From the NCBI GenBank assembly GCA_021796545.1, contig JAKABX010000003.1:1-51946 (forward strand): a DNA stretch of 51,946 nt, given 5' to 3'. This document shows positions 1-8,481 of the stretch, in pieces. The notes beneath the pieces were generated by a model that was given only the letters and a program-made list of their open reading frames with translations, did not search any database and was not told where the DNA came from. Position 1 is the first letter of the stretch. Every line of letters starts with the position of its first letter. Position numbers and translations under genes: made by a program. The stretch comes from Actinomycetes bacterium. GTDB taxonomy: Bacteria > Actinomycetota > Acidimicrobiia > Acidimicrobiales > Bog-793.

Positions 1-48
1 CGCCAGCGCGAGGGCGCCGACCAAGCGGATCGGTGCCGCCTTCCGCAT
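1..48 (-). CDS. Start of a secreted or membrane protein, cut by the window edge
   Basis: On the minus strand an ATG at 48 opens a frame that reads MRKAAPIRLVGALALA up to base 1. Two basic residues followed by a hydrophobic run look like the start of a signal peptide or first membrane segment. It lies about 60 bp downstream of surE on the same strand, so it could be the next gene in that operon. Only 16 codons are visible and no clear ribosome binding site is seen, so the protein cannot be identified. Confidence 0.4.
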   Translation of the reverse strand, partial: MRKAAPIRLVGALALA

Positions 49-107
49 CCCGAGAGCCTGCCACGCCAGAAGCCGCAGCGCTCGACGCTGCGCCCGTTGG
101 CGGCGGC

Positions 108-896
108 TCAGGGCGCGCCGGGCGCGGCGTCGAGCAGCGCCTGCTCGATTGTCGCAAGCGCGCCGGCAAAGCGAGCGGCGACGGCGGTGTCCGCGCCTGG
201 GGCGCGCAGTGCGCTCAGCGTCGCGTACCCCGCGTCGGTGAGAGCCTCGTCGGTCCCGCTGTCGTTGGCCTGGCCGCGTCGGAAGCGGACCTCGAGGGCT
301 TCGCCGTCGACGAGCGCGCCGGCGATGAGCGGCGCGTTGCCGAGCCGTGCCCAGCGCACACCCCGCACCGCACCCGCCGGGACGGCCGGGAGGTTGCAGT
401 TCAGCGCTGTGGGGGCGAGCTCGCGTGCGAGGGGCAGCAGCCGACGGGCGAGGAAGACGGCGTCGTCGTAGACGAGGGGGATCCCCGGCCGCATCTGCAC
501 CGAGACCGCGAGTGCGGCGAGGCCGTGCTGCGCGGCAGTGAGCACGGCGCCGAGGGTGCCCGAGTGCAGCACGGAGCGCCCGACGTTGCGCCCGTCGTTG
601 ACCCCTGCCACCACGGCGTCGGGCAGGGGCCCGAAGGCGCCCGCGCACGCCGCGGCGACGCAGAGCGCCGGCAGCGCCTCGAGGCTGTAGGCGCGCCGAC
701 CGGCGACGTTGGTCTCGACGCAGCGGAAGCGCTCGCGTGCCTCGCGGCGCTGGGCGCCCGTCGCGGCTGCCGCGCCGCTCGCATCCCGGTGCGGGGCGAC
801 CACGACGACGTCGTGGCCCTCGGCGGTGAGCCCGCCGGCGAGCGCGGCAAGCCCCGGCGCGGCGATCCCGTCGTCGTTGGTCACGAGCACCCGCAT
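108..896 (-). CDS. surE: 5'/3'-nucleotidase SurE
   Basis: The 262-residue product matches the SurE survival-protein family, metal-dependent phosphatases that remove phosphate from nucleoside monophosphates in the cytoplasm. The N-terminus reads MRVLVTNDDGIAAPGL and carries the paired metal-binding aspartates. APHRDASGA follows, and then AGVNDGRNVGRSVLHSG, the family's Asn/Ser-Gly signature, with His where many members have Tyr. Length is typical of the family. The ATG at 896 is chosen because the family begins directly at this beta strand; an open frame continues upstream but has no homology and overlaps the divergent epimerase gene. Only 63 bp separate the two starts, so they share a promoter region. 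Confidence 0.93.
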   Translation of the reverse strand: MRVLVTNDDGIAAPGLAALAGGLTAEGHDVVVVAPHRDASGAAAATGAQRREARERFRCVETNVAGRRAYSLEALPALCVAAACAGAFGPLPDAVVAGVNDGRNVGRSVLHSGTLGAVLTAAQHGLAALAVSVQMRPGIPLVYDDAVFLARRLLPLARELAPTALNCNLPAVPAGAVRGVRWARLGNAPLIAGALVDGEALEVRFRRGQANDSGTDEALTDAGYATLSALRAPGADTAVAARFAGALATIEQALLDAAPGAP

Positions 897-959
897 GGGT
901 CCCTCCCGCGTCCTGCACCGCCCCGCGGCGCCGCCGCAGCGGAACGTACGATACCGTCC

Positions 960-1901
960 ATGCCTTCGCCGACGGGTGACCAGTTCCGCCTCGTCCTCGG
1001 CGCCCAGGAGGCCGTCGTGACCGAGGTCGGGGCGGCGCTTCGCAGCTACAAGATCGGGGGAACGCCGATCTGCTGGGGCTTCGCGGAGGACGAGATGCCC
1101 CATGGCGGCCAGGGCCAGGTGCTCGCGCCCTGGCCGAACCGGATCGCGAGCGGCCGCTACGTCTTTGGCGACACGGTCGGACGTGCAGCGATCGACGAGC
1201 CCGCCTTCGACAACGCGATCCACGGCCTCGTGCGCTGGATGACCTTTCGACCCGTCGCGCTCGAGCCCGACGTGCTGCGACTCGAGACGCTCCTGCACCC
1301 CCAGCCGGCCTACCCCTTCGACCTCCTGCTCAGCGTCGAGTACCGCCTCGTCGCCGACGGCTGCGAGGTGACCACCGAGGCGCGCAACCTCGGCGACCGC
1401 CCCGCACCCTTCGGCCTCGGTTTCCATGACTACCTGGACGCGGGACCAGGGGCGGTGGACGGGGCCGAGCTCGACGTGCGCGCGCGAACCCGTCTGCTGC
1501 TCGACGGTCGCAGGCTTCCCGTCGGTGAGGAGACCGTCGCGGGCACGCCCTTCGCGGCGATCTCCCCGCACGGCTCGTGCCGTCGACCGATCGGGGCGCT
1601 GCGCCTCGACGACTGCTTCGGCGATCTCGAGCGAGATGCCGAGGACATCTGGCACGCGACCTTCGTGCGGGGCGGGGGGCCGCTCGACACGATCGAGGTG
1701 TGGGCCGACGGCTCTTTTTCCTGGGCGATGGTCTACAGCGGCGACACCCTGGCGCCGGCGGCGCGCCGGCGGGCGCTCGCGATCGAGCCGATGACCTGCC
1801 CGCCGAACGCCTTCCGCACGGGGCGAGACCTGATCGTGCTCGAGCCCGGCGCGACCTTCCGCGGGCGCTGGGGCATCCGCCTCCCCCGGCTTCAGCGTTA
1901 G
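960..1901 (+). CDS. Aldose 1-epimerase family protein
   Basis: A 313-residue mutarotase-like protein that should interconvert alpha and beta anomers of a hexose or a related sugar. The family's active-site landmarks are in order: GQVLAPWPNRI near residue 56, AIHGLVRW with the first catalytic histidine, GFHDYLD with the second histidine (many members have GYHPYF), and AIEPMTCPPNAF with the catalytic glutamate near the C-terminus. Length is normal. The ATG at 960 is chosen because the open frame upstream is antisense to surE and unrelated to this family. It is divergent from surE. Substrate specificity cannot be read from the sequence. Confidence 0.88.
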   Translation: MPSPTGDQFRLVLGAQEAVVTEVGAALRSYKIGGTPICWGFAEDEMPHGGQGQVLAPWPNRIASGRYVFGDTVGRAAIDEPAFDNAIHGLVRWMTFRPVALEPDVLRLETLLHPQPAYPFDLLLSVEYRLVADGCEVTTEARNLGDRPAPFGLGFHDYLDAGPGAVDGAELDVRARTRLLLDGRRLPVGEETVAGTPFAAISPHGSCRRPIGALRLDDCFGDLERDAEDIWHATFVRGGGPLDTIEVWADGSFSWAMVYSGDTLAPAARRRALAIEPMTCPPNAFRTGRDLIVLEPGATFRGRWGIRLPRLQR

Positions 1902-2099
1902 GGTCGCGGGGAGCCGGCACCGGCACCTCGGTTCTCGGCCAGGGCACCGCCGAGGATCCTTGCCACCCGCCGGGGTCTCACCGCCCACGTGCCTGGCGAC
2001 GGCACCCGTGCGTGCGGCGCGCCGATCGGGGAGCGCCGCGCGAAGCGTCGCCGGTCCCGACAGGCGCGGCGCTGGCGGCTCGTGAGGAGGAGACCTTGC

Positions 2100-2996
2100 T
2101 CAGCCGCGCGGCGCCGAGGCCGTCGTCAGGGACCGAGCGCCCGTGATGCGCCGCTCGGCCGTCGCTGGCGCGCGGCCGGTCTCGGAGCCCCCGGGCGCCG
2201 CCCCCAGCGCTCCTGCGCCCCGAGGCGCGTGCCGGACGACTGAGCGGGGAAGGGTCGATGCCAGCCTCGAAGCGAAGATCTGCCACGCGAAAAGGCTCTT
2301 TGCCACAAGGGAGAGCGTCACGTACGCCCGCTCGCCGACCAGGTCGTTGCGCCGGCGACCGACCTGTCGGTATTGGAGCCACTGGTTGAGGGCGAAGTCG
2401 TTGAAGGCCACGAACAACGACCCGAAGATGGCGTAGACGAAGCCCGGTGGGTGAAGGGAGGCTCCCGGGCCGGCGAGGTAGGTCCCGATCGCCGCCCAGG
2501 GGACGATGCCGGCCAGACAGCCTAGAAAGAACGGTCGAGGCTCCCGCCGCGTGACTCGTTGGGTTCCTGAAGCCACCCGAAAGCGGTCATCGCGGCGTTG
2601 ATGCCGACGAGCGCAACGAGTGCGGCGATGTCGTCGATGCCGACGAGCACGATCATGATCGACGCGCTGAGCGAGTGCCCGAGCCAGCGGTAGAGATTGC
2701 GGTGCTTGGCCAATTGTTTCCGCGACGAGCTCCACGCCGGGCCGGCGACGACGAGACGGGCGACCGCCGACAGGGCGAAGAAGGCGGCAATTCCCGAGGA
2801 GAAGTTGAGGTTGAACAGCGTGACGGTCTGCGTGCCGATGCCCGGCTCCGGGGGGGTCGCTCGTGTAGGTGGCGCGCACGGGGAGAGAGAATCGGTTGGC
2901 GAGAAAAACGACGGCGAGGGCCTGAGCGCCGTGGAGAGGGCCGGCGCCGAGGTCGCAGGGGCGGAGCCTCGCCACCGAGAGCGGATCACCGGCCAT
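2100..2996 (-). pseudogene. Heliorhodopsin gene broken by two frameshifts
   Basis: Three collinear minus-strand pieces together give a heliorhodopsin, the retinal-binding seven-helix family with inverted topology. Piece one, from the ATG at 2996, contains ALAVVFLANRFSLPV and ATYTSDPPGAG. The frame then shifts at a run of seven G at 2850-2856. Piece two carries LFNLNFSSGIAAFFALSAV, RWLGHSLSASIMIVLV and GINAAMTAFGWLQE. A second shift near 2535-2550 restores the first frame for FFLGCLAGIVPW, PGFVYAIFGSLFVAFNDFAL, GERAYVTLSLVAKSLFAWQIF and a long arginine-rich tail. The retinal lysine of SLVAKS is encoded at 2298-2300. The usual Glu counterion of helix three is replaced by Gly (2678-2680). The two shifts compensate each other, so either could be a sequencing error; as read, no full-length protein is made. 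The family assignment is firm, the pseudogene status less so. Confidence 0.85.
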
Positions 2997-3777
2997 CGCG
3001 CACCTACACGTCCCCTTCGAGTCTGCGCCGAGGGCCGAAGGCGCTTTGCTGTTCCTCGCTGCGGCCACGCGGCGGTCCCCCCTGCTCTGCCCGAGGCGCC
3101 GGCACGCTGTCCGGGAGACCGCGCGCCGGCCGGTCGCGCGAAGGGGCCGGCGCTCGGTTCGACGTCCGGTCGCGCGCCGCGCCGGCCAGACCCTCGGCGC
3201 ACTCACGGGGGTACGGCACGCGTGGGCGTGGCGCCGCGGCGCGGCCGGCGTCGCCGCGAGCACTGCGTGCCGGCCTGTCCCCGCCTCGGGGTGCTGCTGG
3301 TGCCGTCCAGTCGGAGGCGTCGTCGGCCGAGCAACCGTTGCGGCGATCCCACGGCCCGAGCCCTCTCCGCGCCGAGCGCCGGGCGCGACGCGGCGTCGAT
3401 CAACCGGGGTGTCGGGACCGAACCGGCGTCCTGCCGATCTGCCCGTGCCGGCTGCGCGCGGGCGAGGGACGCCCGGCACCGCACCTCTCCGGCGCGCCAT
3501 GGCCGCCCGACGGTGCTTGGACCGCCGCGGCCCTTGGCGCACCGGCGCGTTCGCGCTCGCCACGACGAGGTCGGCTGCCCGGTTCCAGGAGGACTGCTCG
3601 AGGCAGGGCCGCGCGGGTCGTTCGCGTCGGCGCGGACCGTGCTCGCAGCACGGTCGGTTGCCTGCGGATTCGAGCGACGCCGTCCGGGTCATCGCGGCCC
3701 GGGTCCGCGCGTCGCGCCGTCGCCCCTCGGTTGAGGCCGGACCTCACTCGCCGCCGGGGCGCAACGCGCCATGGCGC
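2997..3777. other. Gene-free stretch between glnD and the heliorhodopsin relic
   Basis: About 780 bp with several open frames on both strands. All of them translate to arginine-, proline- and alanine-rich sequence without domains, which is what random high-GC DNA gives. I see no RNA gene or strong terminator. It may hold the former heliorhodopsin promoter or the remains of another decayed gene. Confidence 0.5.
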
Positions 3778-6135
3778 TCACGCGTCGGCGAGGACCTCGC
3801 GCAGGCGGGCGCGCAACGCCTGCGCGGACGGCGCGGTCGCAGAGAGCTTCGTCCCTGAGGCGTCGCGCACGTAGAAGACGTCGACGACCTCGTGGCCAAG
3901 GGTATCGACGAGCGCGGCCACGACGTCGCAGCCGGCGTCCGCGAGCACCATCGCGACGCGGTGCAGAAGGCCCGGGTGGTCCGGTCCGCGTACCTCGAGG
4001 ATCGTCGCCCGCGCCGAGGTCCGGTCGTCGAGGCGCACGCTCACCTGCGCCGCATCCGCCGAGCGGGGGCGCCGGCCGCGTTCGTAGGTCGCACCGTGCT
4101 CGTCGAGGCGGTCCGCGAGCGGCACCTGCCCGTTGAGCGCGGCGGCTACCTCCTTCTCGACGATCTCCCAGTCGGGCGCCTCGCCGAAGCTGTAGGCGAC
4201 GTCGAAGGCCTCGACGGCCATCTGGCCGGGTGCCTCGCCGAGGCGTGCACGCAGCACGTTGCACCCGTGCAGCGCCAGGACCCCCGTGACCGCTGCGAGC
4301 AGACCGGGCCGGTCGGGCGCGACGACGAAGACGTGCCGCCCGCTCGCGACGAGCCCGAGGCGCCCGGCTTGGAGCGCGTCCGCGAGCGCGGCCGGAGCGA
4401 CGGGCGCCGAGGGGGAGGGAAGCTCCTCGCCGTCGAGCACGCGCCCGACGCGCCCGACGAGCTCGTGGACGAGCTCGGACTTCCACGGGCTCCACGCGGC
4501 CTGACCGGTCGCGTGGCCGTCGGCCTCGGCGAGGGCTGCGAGCAGAACGAGGGTGCGGCGGTCCTCGACGATGCGGGCGACGACGCCCGCGGTCGAGGGG
4601 TCGTGGAGGTCGCGGCGGGTCGCGAACTCGGGGAGGACGAGGTGGTACGCGACGAGGCGGCCGAGGACCGCGCCGTCGAGCTCGTCGAGGCCGATGCGTC
4701 GCGCCACGTTCTCGGCGATCTCGCGTCCGACCTCGCTGTGGTCGCCCGGGAAGCCCTTGCCGATGTCGTGGAGGAGCGCGCCGATGACGAGAAGATCGGG
4801 CCGGTCCACCCGAGGGAGGTGCGCGGCCGCATCGGCGACGCACTCGAGGAGGTGCCGGTCGACGGTGAAGCGGTGGTAGGCGTTGCGCTGCGGGCGGTTG
4901 CGGACGGCCCGCCACTCCGGGAGGAACAGCTCGAACAGCCGCCGTCGGTCGAGGGCCTCGACGGCACGGACGAGCGCGTGCCCGGTCGAGAGCAGGGCGA
5001 CGAACTGCTCGCGAACCTCGGCCGGCCATGGCTCGGGGGGGCGGTGCAAGCCACGGGCGAGGCGGTCAAGGGATGCCGCCTCGATGAGCAGGTGCCGCTC
5101 GGCTGCGACGCGCGCGAGGCGAAGTGCCAGGGACGGGTCGGCCCGCAGGTCCGCGTCGTCGGTCAGGCAGGCCTCGCCCTCGCGGACGACGATGCCGGGC
5201 TCGATCGGGACGCTCGCGTCGGGCTTCCCGCCGCGTCGGAATGCGACGCGGACCCGGTGCCAGCCCGCGTCGAGGGCGGCGGCGATCGTTCGGCCCGCCT
5301 CGGCGAGCGCGGCCATCAGCGCGTCGGCGTCGGCGAAGCGCAGCAGGGCGGCCACCTGGTCCTGCTCCTGCAGGGCGAGCCGGTCACCGAGGGCTCCGGT
5401 CCGGCACTGCAGCGCGACGCGGGTCCGGGTGATGAGCGCCTCCGCGTCCTGCAGCGCCGCGTCATCCGCCTCGTGGGCACCCGTGTCGAGCGCCACCCGG
5501 ATCGCCCGGACCGCCGCCGCGTCGCGCAGGCCGCCGGCGGACTGCTTGAGGTCGGGCTCGAGGAGGAACGCGAGCTCGCCGGCGCTCTCGTGGCGTGCCG
5601 CGACGCTCTCGTGGAGACGCTCGCACCAACGCAAGGCGTCACGGCGCCAGATCGCCTCGGCGTCGGCGCGCACACCCGCCGCGAGTGCCGCGTCGCCCGC
5701 GACGAGGCGCGCGTCGAGAAGACCGAGGAGGGCCTTCAGGTCCTCGCGCGCGACGCCGGCGGCCTCTGCTCGGGTGCGGACGCTGTGGTCGAGGCGCAGG
5801 CCTTCGTCCCAGAGCGCGTACCAGATGGCCTGGGCGACGTCGCGGTAGTTGCGACGCCCCCGGTGGACGAGAACGAGATCGAGGTCGCTGCCCGGGCAGA
5901 GCGCGTCCCGGCCGTAGCCGCCGACGGCGATGAGCGCGTAGCCGCCCTGGCGTGCCTTGGTCGCTTGCGCGAAGAGCGCGCGCAGGTGCGCGTCCGCCGC
6001 GGCCGCGTAGGCCGCGGGATAGGCCCCGGGGTCGAGACGCCCCTCGAGCACTGCGGCGGCGAGCTCGTCGCGCCGCCGCCGAAGCGACGGGCGCGCGCCC
6101 TCCGCCGCTTCAAGGTCCGCCGACATTCCCGCCAC
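3778..6135 (-). CDS. glnD: [Protein-PII] uridylyltransferase/uridylyl-removing enzyme GlnD
   Basis: The 785-residue product is a full-length GlnD, the nitrogen sensor that adds or removes a nucleotidyl group on PII according to glutamine level. The nucleotidyltransferase domain has GGYGRDALCPGSDLDL (about residues 72-87) with both metal-binding aspartates. The HD hydrolase domain has LLHDIGKGFPGDHSEVG near residue 455. Two C-terminal ACT domains follow, at about 598 (FVVAPDRPGLLAAVTG) and 711 (EVRGPDHPGLLHRVAM), which would bind glutamine. In actinobacteria the homologue adenylylates PII. Neither glnB nor amtB is in the window, so the gene stands alone. The second Met, three codons in, is an equally possible start. 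Confidence 0.93.
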   Translation of the reverse strand: MAGMSADLEAAEGARPSLRRRRDELAAAVLEGRLDPGAYPAAYAAAADAHLRALFAQATKARQGGYALIAVGGYGRDALCPGSDLDLVLVHRGRRNYRDVAQAIWYALWDEGLRLDHSVRTRAEAAGVAREDLKALLGLLDARLVAGDAALAAGVRADAEAIWRRDALRWCERLHESVAARHESAGELAFLLEPDLKQSAGGLRDAAAVRAIRVALDTGAHEADDAALQDAEALITRTRVALQCRTGALGDRLALQEQDQVAALLRFADADALMAALAEAGRTIAAALDAGWHRVRVAFRRGGKPDASVPIEPGIVVREGEACLTDDADLRADPSLALRLARVAAERHLLIEAASLDRLARGLHRPPEPWPAEVREQFVALLSTGHALVRAVEALDRRRLFELFLPEWRAVRNRPQRNAYHRFTVDRHLLECVADAAAHLPRVDRPDLLVIGALLHDIGKGFPGDHSEVGREIAENVARRIGLDELDGAVLGRLVAYHLVLPEFATRRDLHDPSTAGVVARIVEDRRTLVLLAALAEADGHATGQAAWSPWKSELVHELVGRVGRVLDGEELPSPSAPVAPAALADALQAGRLGLVASGRHVFVVAPDRPGLLAAVTGVLALHGCNVLRARLGEAPGQMAVEAFDVAYSFGEAPDWEIVEKEVAAALNGQVPLADRLDEHGATYERGRRPRSADAAQVSVRLDDRTSARATILEVRGPDHPGLLHRVAMVLADAGCDVVAALVDTLGHEVVDVFYVRDASGTKLSATAPSAQALRARLREVLADA

Positions 6136-6161
6136 CGTAGAGGCCTGGCGCCCGGCTGCGT

Positions 6162-6620
6162 CTAGCAGGCCGCCGCGCGGCAGCGCCGGCAGCGCCCGAC
6201 GAGCTCGAGGCGGTGCTCGGTCACCTCGAAGCCGTTCGCCTCGGCGATGAGCCGCGCCGTCTCGGCCAGGGCGGCTTCGAGGCGGGGGGAGGTTGCGGCG
6301 TCGATGACGAGTCCGCAGCTCTCGCAGACGACGTGGTGGTGATGGTCGCCGCTCAGCGCCTCGGAGAGCTCGAAGCGTGCGAAGCCGTCGGGGCCGCTTA
6401 CGCGCCGCACGACGTCCGCGTCGGCGAGCACGGCGAGGTTGCGGTAGGCCGTCGACTGGGGGAGGTCCCGGGTCGCCGCAAGCAACTCGGCGATTGTCGC
6501 CGGGCGCCCGAGACCGGCGAGCGCGTGCACGATCTCGCGGCGCTGGCCCGTGTAGCGCTGCTCACGGGTCGCGAGCAGGAGGCGCACCTCGCCGTCCAGC
6601 GCCGCTGCCGCGCGTTCCAT
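6162..6620 (-). CDS. zur: Fur-family zinc uptake regulator, probably Zur
   Basis: A 152-residue Fur-family repressor. An N-terminal winged helix (RREIVHALAGLGRPATIAELL, STAYRNLAVLADADVV) precedes the metal-sensing half with HHHHVVCESCGLV near residue 94 and a C-terminal CRRC pair, a second structural zinc site. The ATG at 6620 gives the normal family length; a longer upstream frame runs antisense through znuA and is rejected. It is divergent from a zinc-type ABC importer with a Zur-like box between them, which argues for Zur rather than Fur or PerR. The box also lies close enough to this gene to suggest autoregulation, though this is inference. Confidence 0.85.
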   Translation of the reverse strand: MERAAAALDGEVRLLLATREQRYTGQRREIVHALAGLGRPATIAELLAATRDLPQSTAYRNLAVLADADVVRRVSGPDGFARFELSEALSGDHHHHVVCESCGLVIDAATSPRLEAALAETARLIAEANGFEVTEHRLELVGRCRRCRAAAC

Positions 6621-6660
6621 CGCCCTCAGCGTAACGACGCGACGGCGGCGCTTGGTAGAG

Positions 6661-6675
6661 TGAGAGTCATTCTCA
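6661..6675. promoter_or_regulatory. Zur-box operator
   Basis: The 15-bp site TGAGAGTCATTCTCA has perfect 5-bp inverted arms around a 5-bp centre. Its reverse complement closely fits the TGANAATGATNNTCA pattern known for Zur sites. It lies 13 bp upstream of znuA and just ahead of its AGGAGG ribosome binding site (6679-6684), and 40 bp upstream of zur, so bound repressor would block both directions. Confidence 0.75.
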
Positions 6676-6688
6676 TTTAGGAGGCTCG

Positions 6689-7645
6689 ATGCATCACATC
6701 CGGCGCCCGCGCGCCCGGCTCGCCGCCGCGCTGGCTGTCGCCGCGCTCGCGGGCGCGCTCGCCGTGCCGTTCGGGCTCGCTGCGGGCGCGCTCGCGCCCG
6801 CAGCCGCGCACCGCGCACCGGCGCACCTCGTCGTCGTCGGCGCGGAGAGCCAGTACGCGTCGCTCCTCGGGGTGATCGGTGGCGCACAGGTGCGCGCGAC
6901 GGCGGTGATGAGCAACCCGGACGTCGACCCCCACAGCTTCGAGGCCAGCCCGAGCGTCGCGCGCCTGATCGCGTCGGCGGCCCTCGTCGTCCAGAACGGC
7001 CTCGGCTACGACAGCTTCATGAACCGCCTCGAGGCGGCGTCACCGAGCAGGACGCGCCGGGTGATCACGGTCCAGAACGTCCTGCACCTGCCCGCGAGCA
7101 CCCGGAACCCGCATCTTTGGTACCGGCTCGACACGATGCCGGCGGTCGCCGCCGCGATCGCGAAGGATCTCGGTCGACTCGATCCGCGCCACGCGCGCCT
7201 GTTCCGCCTGCGTGCGCAGGGCTTCGACCAGAGCTTCGCCGCCGTCACCGCCGCGGCGCGGGCACTGCGCCGCCGTGCGCACCACGCACCGGTGGCGACC
7301 ACCGAGCCGGTCGCGGACGACCTGCTCGCCGCGCTCGGGCTGAGGAATCGCACCCCCTGGTCGCTGCAGGCCGACGTCATGAACGGCGTTGATCCGGCGC
7401 CCCAGGACGTCGCGACCGAGCAGCAGCTGCTGAGCGGCGGGGAGGTCAAGGCCTTCCTCTACAACGCCCAGGTCACCGACTCGCTCACCGCGACCTTCGC
7501 CGCGCTCGCCCGCGCCCACCACGTCCCGGTCGTCGCGGTCTACGAGACGATGCCGCCGCACCACAGTGTCGTGAGCTGGATGCTCGACGAGATCCACGCC
7601 ATCGGCGCCGCGCTGTTCGCGCACCGTTCGACGAGGTCGCTGTGA
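6689..7645 (+). CDS. znuA: Zinc ABC transporter substrate-binding protein (ZnuA/TroA type)
   Basis: A 318-residue cluster A-I metal-binding protein that should capture extracellular zinc (or manganese) and deliver it to the adjacent permeases. It has an Arg-rich, hydrophobic signal sequence ending around AAAHRAP, then metal-ligand motifs DPHSFEASP and NPHLWY, a TTEPVAD segment and VYETMPPHHS near the C-terminus. The long histidine-rich loop of enterobacterial ZnuA is absent. No cysteine occurs at the signal end, so it is not an obvious lipoprotein, which is unusual for a Gram-positive binding protein. It has a strong AGGAGG ribosome binding site four bases before the ATG. It is the first gene of a four-gene operon. 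Confidence 0.88.
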   Translation: MHHIRRPRARLAAALAVAALAGALAVPFGLAAGALAPAAAHRAPAHLVVVGAESQYASLLGVIGGAQVRATAVMSNPDVDPHSFEASPSVARLIASAALVVQNGLGYDSFMNRLEAASPSRTRRVITVQNVLHLPASTRNPHLWYRLDTMPAVAAAIAKDLGRLDPRHARLFRLRAQGFDQSFAAVTAAARALRRRAHHAPVATTEPVADDLLAALGLRNRTPWSLQADVMNGVDPAPQDVATEQQLLSGGEVKAFLYNAQVTDSLTATFAALARAHHVPVVAVYETMPPHHSVVSWMLDEIHAIGAALFAHRSTRSL

Positions 7646-8481
7646 GCGCGCGCAGCGTCCCGGCGGCCCTCGGCGCGGACGTGGTCTGCGCGCTCGAGGG
7701 TGTCGGGGTCACCCGCGACGGGCGACGGGTGCTCGCGGGGGTGTCCTTCGCGCTGCGCGCCGGCGAGGTGGCCGGCCTGATCGGCGCCAACGGCGCCGGC
7801 AAGACGACGCTGCTCAAGGTCATTGTGGGCCTGCTCGCGCCGGACGCCGGCACGATCCGGCGCGCGACCGGGGGGGTCGGTTACGTGCCGCAGAAGGTCC
7901 TCCTCGACGCCGACCTGCCGTTGCGCGCCCGCGATGTGGTCGGGCTCGGCGTCGACGGGCAGCGCCCCGGGCTCACGCTGAGCCCGACGCGGCGGCGCGC
8001 GCGTCGCGCCGTCGTCGACGAGATGCTCGCGGCGGTCGACGCGACGGCCTTTGCCGAGGCGCGCGTCGGCGAGCTGTCCGGCGGCCAGCAGCAGCGCATC
8101 CTCATCGCCCAGGCGCTCGCGAGCCGGCCGCGCCTGCTGCTGCTGGACGAGCCGCTCGCCAACCTCGACCTGCGCGCCGAGCAGGACGTCGTCGCGCTCA
8201 TCGGCCGCGTCGCCCGCGAGCAGGGCGTCGGCGTCCTGCTGTCGGCCCATGACGTCAACCCACTGGTGTCGGTGATGGATCGCGTCGTCTACCTCGCGGG
8301 CGGGCGGGCGGCGTGCGGGCCGACCGCCGAGGTCGTGAGGAGCGAGGTGTTGAGCGCCCTGTACGGCAGCCGCGTCGACGTCGTCGAGGTCGGTGGCCGC
8401 ATCGTCGTCGTCGCGGCGACGACCGAGGACGCGCACGCGCACGAGACCGACCAGGCCGTCGCCTCGGGGTTGGCGACGTGA
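7642..8481 (+). CDS. znuC: Zinc/manganese ABC transporter ATP-binding protein
   Basis: A 279-residue ABC ATPase that powers the importer. Walker A is GANGAGKTT (about residues 49-57), the signature is LSGGQQQR and Walker B is LLLLDEP, followed by the H-loop SAHDVNP. The GTG start overlaps the znuA stop by four bases (GTGA), indicating translational coupling. The C-terminus ends in a His-containing tail (EDAHAHETDQ), which could be a weak metal-binding patch. Family membership comes from position and from the GGVGYVPQK segment typical of ZnuC/MntB ATPases. Confidence 0.9.
   Translation: MSARSVPAALGADVVCALEGVGVTRDGRRVLAGVSFALRAGEVAGLIGANGAGKTTLLKVIVGLLAPDAGTIRRATGGVGYVPQKVLLDADLPLRARDVVGLGVDGQRPGLTLSPTRRRARRAVVDEMLAAVDATAFAEARVGELSGGQQQRILIAQALASRPRLLLLDEPLANLDLRAEQDVVALIGRVAREQGVGVLLSAHDVNPLVSVMDRVVYLAGGRAACGPTAEVVRSEVLSALYGSRVDVVEVGGRIVVVAATTEDAHAHETDQAVASGLAT

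Noticed and set aside
33..959. Long in-frame extension upstream of the aldose epimerase
   Set aside because: It runs antisense through surE and translates to Arg/Gly-rich sequence without a domain; the ATG at 960 fits the family start.
2675..3874. Plus-strand frame of 399 codons
   Set aside because: Low-complexity Arg/Pro/Ala translation overlapping the heliorhodopsin relic and the glnD end; no motif or ribosome binding site.
3892..6165. Plus-strand frame of 757 codons
   Set aside because: Exact antisense shadow of glnD, as is common in high-GC genes; the minus-strand product has three recognisable domain types.
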